A stretch of 64,000 bases of DNA from Filomicrobium sp. (GTDB lineage: Bacteria > Pseudomonadota > Alphaproteobacteria > Rhizobiales > Hyphomicrobiaceae). The position numbers were made by a program, and so were the translations under genes. The DNA lies in NCBI GenBank assembly GCA_017792465.1, contig CP051234.1, positions 1,242,606 to 1,306,605 of the forward strand, in the 5' to 3' direction. Positions 59,519 through 64,000 of the stretch are shown here, one piece after another. How positions within the stretch are numbered: position 1 is the first letter of the stretch; every line of letters begins with the position of its first letter. The notes under the pieces were generated by a model. It searched no databases, had not been told where the DNA came from, and worked only from the letters and a program-made list of their open reading frames with translations.

Positions 59519-60805
59519 TTGGCCAAGACTTCCTTTTCCGACCGCACGCGAAATGAAATCACCGCAGTTCTGGCGGGCGAGAAGCGCGGGCTGCGCTCGA
59601 TCTTGCTATTTGCCGGGCCGGCCATCATCGCGTCAGTCGCCTACATCGATCCGGGCAACTACGCGACGAACATCCAGGCGGGCGCTGGCTATGGGTACCA
59701 GCTGTTGTGGGTGGTGCTGCTTGCCAACCTGATTGCGATGCTGTTCCAGGCGTTGTCGGCGCGCCTTGGCATCGTGACGGGCAAGAACCTTGCCGAACAA
59801 TGCCGCGATAACTTTTCGCGGCCGATCGTCTGGCTGATGTGGGTCGTCAGCGAGATCGCGGCGATGGCAACCGATCTGGCGGAGTTTCTCGGCGGTGCGA
59901 TCGGCCTGGCGCTGTTGTTCAACATGCCGCTCATCGTCGGAATGGCCATCACCGCAATCGTCACCTACGCTATTTTGCTATTCGAGCGGCAGGGCTTTCG
60001 ACCGCTGGAATTGATTATCGGCGCTTTCGTCGGGGTAATCGGTCTTTGCTACCTGTTCGAAATCCTGATCGCGAATATCGATTGGGGCATGGCGGCGAAG
60101 GGGATGCTGATGCCGAAGATCCCCGATGCGACGGCTTTGACGATTGCCGTCGGCATCATTGGCGCAACCGTCATGCCGCACGCGCTCTTCCTGCATTCGG
60201 GGCTCACCCAGTCACGCGCCACCATCAGGACAGAACGCGACCGCGCAACGCTGCTTAGGTTCTCGAATATCGAGGTTGTGATCGCGCTTGCCATCGCCGG
60301 GATGATCAACATGGCGATGGTGATGATGGCCGCCAGCGCTTTCCACGCCGGCCATTCGGATGTCGCGGAGATCGAGACCGCCTATCACATGCTGGCGCCA
60401 CTGCTCGGCAGTGCTGCCGCCGGTGTCTTTCTTGTTTCGCTGATCGCGTCGGGCATATCGAGTTCGGTCGTCGGCACGATGGCGGGACAGCTCATCATGC
60501 AAGGCTTCTTGCAGATGCGTGTGCCGATCTGGGTGCGGCGTCTGGTAACGATGCTGCCGGCGTTCGCTGTCGTGGCGATGGGCGTCGATGCGACTGAGGC
60601 GCTGGTCATCAGCCAGGTGATTTTGAGCATCGCGCTGCCGGTTCCGATGATCGCGCTTGTCATCTTCACGAGCCGGTCCGACATCATGGGCGCGCATGTG
60701 ACGGGACTGCCGGTGCGCGTTCTGGCAATCGCGGGTACGGCGATCGTTCTGACGCTCAATATGGTGCTGCTGCTGGAAACCTTCGGCATTAACGTCGGGC
60801 TTTAA
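59519..60805 (+). CDS. Nramp family divalent metal (Mn/Fe) transporter
   Basis: A 428-residue inner-membrane proton-coupled importer of manganese or iron with about eleven membrane segments. The metal-binding motif of segment 1 is DPGN (44-47), and segment 6 carries the MPHALFLHSG motif. The start is a TTG with AGGA four bases upstream, no ATG being available at the proper position. Neighbouring regulators or riboswitches were not found, so control is unknown. Confidence 0.92.
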   Translation: MAKTSFSDRTRNEITAVLAGEKRGLRSILLFAGPAIIASVAYIDPGNYATNIQAGAGYGYQLLWVVLLANLIAMLFQALSARLGIVTGKNLAEQCRDNFSRPIVWLMWVVSEIAAMATDLAEFLGGAIGLALLFNMPLIVGMAITAIVTYAILLFERQGFRPLELIIGAFVGVIGLCYLFEILIANIDWGMAAKGMLMPKIPDATALTIAVGIIGATVMPHALFLHSGLTQSRATIRTERDRATLLRFSNIEVVIALAIAGMINMAMVMMAASAFHAGHSDVAEIETAYHMLAPLLGSAAAGVFLVSLIASGISSSVVGTMAGQLIMQGFLQMRVPIWVRRLVTMLPAFAVVAMGVDATEALVISQVILSIALPVPMIALVIFTSRSDIMGAHVTGLPVRVLAIAGTAIVLTLNMVLLLETFGINVGL

Positions 60806-60839
60806 AGGCTGGCGCAACGAACTAGGGTGTTCTGACCGC

Positions 60840-62357
60840 TCAAGTTGTCGCGTCGCGGACGGGCGCCTTATCAAGAAGCGAACCGATGACGAATGCTGCC
60901 GCTGACAGAGCAATCGTTGCGAAGCCGATGGCGGGGGCTGAGACATCGCTTAGACCCAGCGCATCCTTGATTGGCCCCAGCCCGAGGATCGCGGAAAAGC
61001 CCGCCACAAGGGCGGCTATGGCGCCGAGCCGCGTCGCGCGCGGCCAATAAAGCCCACCGGCCAGAAGCACGATCCCAGAGCAGAAATAGATCGAGCCGGA
61101 GACGGCGATGTAATCCCAGATGTCTTCGCGGCCCTGGTAGATCAGGCCCCAATAGAGTTCGTATAGCGCGATGAGGACGATGCCGATGCGTGTTGCGCGG
61201 ATCTGAAAGTTTGCATCTTCGGTGCGGCCGGTGAGCGGACCGATGACATCCCTGGCGATGATCGACGACCAGCAGAACAGGTAGCCGTCCTGCGTCGACA
61301 TGAAGGATGCGAACATGACGATTGCCAGCAAGCCGACAAGCCATCCGGGCAACGCCTCGCCCAGCATATAGGCGGTGGCGACAAGGTCGGCATCGCTGCC
61401 GAATGCCTTGAGGGCTGGCGGCAATTCAAGATGGCCAGAGCCCGGACTGGCGAGATAAGCGAAGGCCAGCACGCCGAGGAACGCGGGTAGCACCATGCGC
61501 CCCATGAAGACGACGGCCGCCAGCAGATATGCCCGGCGAACCGTTTTCTCGTCCTTGATGCACAGCGCGCGCGATAGCGCCGTCGGCCAGATCGCCGAAG
61601 AGACGACACCGGCAACGAGCACCATCCAAAGCACATACGTCAGCCCGAAGCTCTCCGCCTCCAATGGATCGAACCCCGCGCTGCCCTTGGCGGCGCTGAC
61701 GGTTGTGACGGCCTGATGCAGCGGAACGACTTGCAGCAACACGACGAGCGCGATCGATAGACCGGCGACAATCATCACGAACTGCAAAACGTCGGTGGCG
61801 ATGACGGAGCGGATGCCACCGTAAGCGGTGTAGGCGACGGCGATCACGAGCAAGGCGACCATCAAAGCGTTGACACTCATCGATCCGCCTTCGAGCCCCA
61901 GCATGGCGACGATGAAAAGCGCTGCGACTTTCAGGAACAGCCCCATATTGAGGATGCCGCCGAGCGCCATGACAATCGCACCGAAGACACGCACATCTTC
62001 GCCATAACGCTGGCCGTAATATTCAGGGACCGTCAGGACACCGGTGCGGCGCAACGGTGCAACGACAAAACCGGTCAGGCCGACAATGGCGCAACCCACG
62101 AGAGCGGCGACGCCAATGTGGAACGCGGCGAAGCCATCGTTGAAGCCTTTTTGGGCGTTATAGGCGATGGTAATGAGGCCTATTTCAGTGGCACCCAGCG
62201 TTGCGATTGCGGTGAACAATCCAACGCTGCGACCGGACACGAAGAACTCGGCGAGATTGCCTTCCTGCGCGTGACCGGCTGAGCGGCGGAGAATGAAGAA
62301 CAGCACCACGACATAAACAAGTGCGCCGAGGCTGAGGCTCAAATACGTTGCATTCAT
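60840..62357 (-). CDS. Sodium:solute symporter family protein
   Basis: A 505-residue transporter with about thirteen membrane segments of the SSS family (LeuT fold). Typical segments are the N-terminal LGALVYVVVLFFI, EFFVSGRSVGLFTAIATLGATEIG (first part quoted within limits), GVLTVPEYYGQRYG and YTAYGGIRSVIATDVLQF. The substrate is not evident; sequence relatives transport amino acids, sugars or carboxylates. It converges on the Nramp gene with 34 bases between the stops. Confidence 0.92.
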   Translation of the reverse strand: MNATYLSLSLGALVYVVVLFFILRRSAGHAQEGNLAEFFVSGRSVGLFTAIATLGATEIGLITIAYNAQKGFNDGFAAFHIGVAALVGCAIVGLTGFVVAPLRRTGVLTVPEYYGQRYGEDVRVFGAIVMALGGILNMGLFLKVAALFIVAMLGLEGGSMSVNALMVALLVIAVAYTAYGGIRSVIATDVLQFVMIVAGLSIALVVLLQVVPLHQAVTTVSAAKGSAGFDPLEAESFGLTYVLWMVLVAGVVSSAIWPTALSRALCIKDEKTVRRAYLLAAVVFMGRMVLPAFLGVLAFAYLASPGSGHLELPPALKAFGSDADLVATAYMLGEALPGWLVGLLAIVMFASFMSTQDGYLFCWSSIIARDVIGPLTGRTEDANFQIRATRIGIVLIALYELYWGLIYQGREDIWDYIAVSGSIYFCSGIVLLAGGLYWPRATRLGAIAALVAGFSAILGLGPIKDALGLSDVSAPAIGFATIALSAAAFVIGSLLDKAPVRDATT

Positions 62358-62532
62358 CGCTGCCGATCACCAAATCCTGATTGTCGCTGCCGTCGTGTCG
62401 CCCTAGAACTGGCGACCAATTGCCGGCGCGCTGCCGCGTCGCTTTGGCCCGGCTTACCCAACGCTCTAGCACGGGAACCCTTGCGCGCGACAAATTGGTT
62501 CGCAGCATGCTGAAACTGAAAGGTTTGCCAAC

Positions 62533-63306
62533 ATGAAATCCCCCGTTTCCCGGCGTCAGGCTCTGCGCAATCTCTTGTTCGGCGGTGCCGGTGTCGGCGT
62601 CTTGAGCCAATCGGCGATGGCGCAGGAGGCGTCGGGAACAGGGTCTCCGGCCGCAGCAACGCAGGCTCAGGGCTCGTGCGTTTTATTTCCGCAAGCCGTC
62701 GAGGGGCCTTACTATTTCGACCCGCATCTGGTGCGCGCGGATATCACACAGGGCAAGGAAGGCCATCCGGTGCGCCTCATTCTGAAAGCCATCGAACACG
62801 GCTCCTGCAAGCCGCTCGCCGGTGCGCGGGTCGACGTCTGGCATTGCGATGCGGGCGGGATTTATTCCGGCTACGCGTCGCAGGGCGATGATCGCAGCAC
62901 ATCAGCCAAAGGTGAGACCTACTTGCGCGGAACGCAGATGACCGACGCCGATGGCAAGGTCGAATTCAAAACGATCTTTCCCGGCTGGTATCCGGGGCGA
63001 ACGCCGCATATCCACGTCAAGGTATTCCTTGATGAGAAGACACTGGTCACATCGCAGATTTATTTCCCCGACGATTTGAGCAAGCGCATCTACCAGGCGG
63101 AGCCACCGTATAACACGCGCCCGGTTGCCGACACGACCAACGCCCGGGACTTCATCTTCCAGCGTGGCGAAAAGGAAGGTGGCGGCATCGTGCTTGCCGT
63201 CGAAGAAGGCGAGGGCGCTCCAATGCAGGCATCGCTGGTGATGGCCGTCGACCGCAACAATCCACAGACCGGCGGGTCGTCAATCTGGAACTGGTTCGGG
63301 CAATAG
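62533..63306 (+). CDS. Tat-exported intradiol ring-cleavage dioxygenase
   Basis: A 257-residue protein. The N-terminus has a twin-arginine-type signal (SRRQALRN, Arg7-Arg8) with a hydrophobic stretch and a cleavage region near SAMA (about 28-30). The catalytic domain has the dioxygenase fold with likely iron(III) ligands Tyr111 (WHCDAGGIYSGY), Tyr153 (FPGWYPGR), His159 and His161 (TPHIHVKV). It cleaves an aromatic diol between the hydroxyls; the periplasmic single-domain form suggests a substrate other than free catechol, perhaps a lignin- or phenol-type compound (inference). No catechol pathway genes are adjacent. Confidence 0.9.
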   Translation: MKSPVSRRQALRNLLFGGAGVGVLSQSAMAQEASGTGSPAAATQAQGSCVLFPQAVEGPYYFDPHLVRADITQGKEGHPVRLILKAIEHGSCKPLAGARVDVWHCDAGGIYSGYASQGDDRSTSAKGETYLRGTQMTDADGKVEFKTIFPGWYPGRTPHIHVKVFLDEKTLVTSQIYFPDDLSKRIYQAEPPYNTRPVADTTNARDFIFQRGEKEGGGIVLAVEEGEGAPMQASLVMAVDRNNPQTGGSSIWNWFGQ

Positions 63307-63333
63307 GCTCTTGGTTCAAGCTCCGTCAGATCG

Positions 63334-63849
63334 TCAGGCGCAGGCGCGATTGCCAAGCTCGACGACAGCGTCTTTGTCGAACTTTCCTTGCAGGGTGAGC
63401 GGCTCGCCGTCGGGCCGCTTCAGATGCGCGACGGCGGTGGTGCCAAATAGCTCGGCATTTTCCAGCTGATCGGCAACCCCGTCGAGATCGACGCTCAGCG
63501 AATAGGATTTGCTGGCCAAGAAGTTCTGGAACTTGAAGCCCATGCGCCGGCTTCCGCGTTCAAAGCCAAGGGTGTCGGCCAGCACGACGTTACTGGCGTT
63601 TTGTTCCGAGCGCTGTGAGTAGGGTGTGTCGATGAGGGCGCTTCCGACAGATCCGTTCAGATCGATATCAAGGCCGACCAGTTCGAAGTCGGCGCCGTTG
63701 ATGAATTCGACGAGGAACCAGTCGGGATAGTCTTCGCCGTAGGTGATGCGGACCAAAACCCCGCAAGCCTGCGCTGGCATGCAGAGTGCGACTTGAACAA
63801 GCAGGGCCGCAAGCAGACTGCCCAACAGCTTTGATCGCGCTGATCTCAT
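63334..63849 (-). CDS. Secreted hypothetical protein, 171 aa
   Basis: A 171-residue protein with a signal peptide (about 1-28, ending AQA). The mature part is rich in beta-prone stretches (VRITYGEDYPDWFLVEFING, ELVGLDIDLNGSVGS), with two Cys, at the start and end of the mature chain, that may bridge. I recognise no domain. Its gene converges on the dioxygenase gene with a 27-base gap. Confidence 0.7.
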   Translation of the reverse strand: MRSARSKLLGSLLAALLVQVALCMPAQACGVLVRITYGEDYPDWFLVEFINGADFELVGLDIDLNGSVGSALIDTPYSQRSEQNASNVVLADTLGFERGSRRMGFKFQNFLASKSYSLSVDLDGVADQLENAELFGTTAVAHLKRPDGEPLTLQGKFDKDAVVELGNRACA

Positions 63850-64000
63850 GGTCCCATGCTCCGCGATGACGCTGGCGTCGTTACGGAGGCAAGCTTACGA
63901 TGTGCCGACACGCCCGACAATCAGATTAGCTCGGCCCCGGCGGACGAGTGCATTCGGAGGCGGATCGAGATCAGCGATAGAGATCGGCTCGCGTCGGCGG

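Overview
The window reads as chromosomal DNA of an alphaproteobacterium, most likely a member of the Hyphomicrobiales (Hyphomicrobium-like; the genus is inference). The evidence is the gene order carA / yqeY - dnaG - rpoD, the alphaproteobacterial style of CarAB, RpoD, DnaG and EttA, an ELM1-family protein, fused LplT-Aas phospholipid repair, high GC with many GTG/TTG starts, and densely packed overlapping operons. There is no phage, insertion sequence, rRNA or CRISPR array. One tRNA gene (Gln-CUG) is present.

Layout. 1-3.8 kb: end of a formamidase/acetamidase gene, then an aldehyde dehydrogenase island (dehydrogenase, DUF779 protein, 72-aa protein) divergent from a ModE-type regulator across a palindromic intergenic region. 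3.8-7.0 kb: a 5xPAS-GGDEF-EAL cyclic-di-GMP protein. 7.4-10.3 kb: a small membrane protein, a HemG-like flavodoxin, an EF-hand protein and an SDR oxidoreductase, with an FNR/FixK-like site between the first two. 10.4-17.2 kb: four overlapping minus-strand genes (MoxR AAA+ ATPase, a 162-aa protein, a degenerate-vWA protein, a membrane/helical-repeat/beta-propeller protein). This matches the layout of the little-characterised MoxR-vWA-beta-propeller ternary systems and is the best candidate for an unusual system here. 17.5-22.1 kb: Kef-type antiporter, response regulator and CHASE-domain histidine kinase. 22.5-25.5 kb: tRNA-Gln, Ppx/GppA phosphatase and CHAD protein (a polyphosphate theme). 25.8-27.5 kb: thiS-thiG-thiE.

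28.4-34.7 kb: LplT-Aas fusion, YtoQ, BolA, monothiol glutaredoxin, PqiA-like protein. 34.8-37.9 kb: modE-modA-modB-modC with a perfect inverted-repeat operator. 38-47 kb: housekeeping and membrane genes (PepSY-like, EttA, DUF4173, CPBP protease, 2OG oxygenase, ELM1, Lrp/AsnC, RelA/SpoT synthetase, GreA). 47.3-58.2 kb: carB, ChaN-like, carA, yqeY, dnaG, rpoD. 58.5-64 kb: flavodoxin with a coupled zinc-ribbon microprotein, Nramp transporter, sodium:solute symporter, Tat-exported intradiol dioxygenase and a secreted protein.

Together the genes cover core metabolism (pyrimidine/arginine precursor, thiamine, molybdate uptake), the replication/transcription core, and several signalling modules (c-di-GMP, ppGpp, two-component, MoxR ternary). 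Functional statements rest on reading translated motifs; no database search was run. Starts were moved from the longest frame where a Shine-Dalgarno sequence or family length argued for it.
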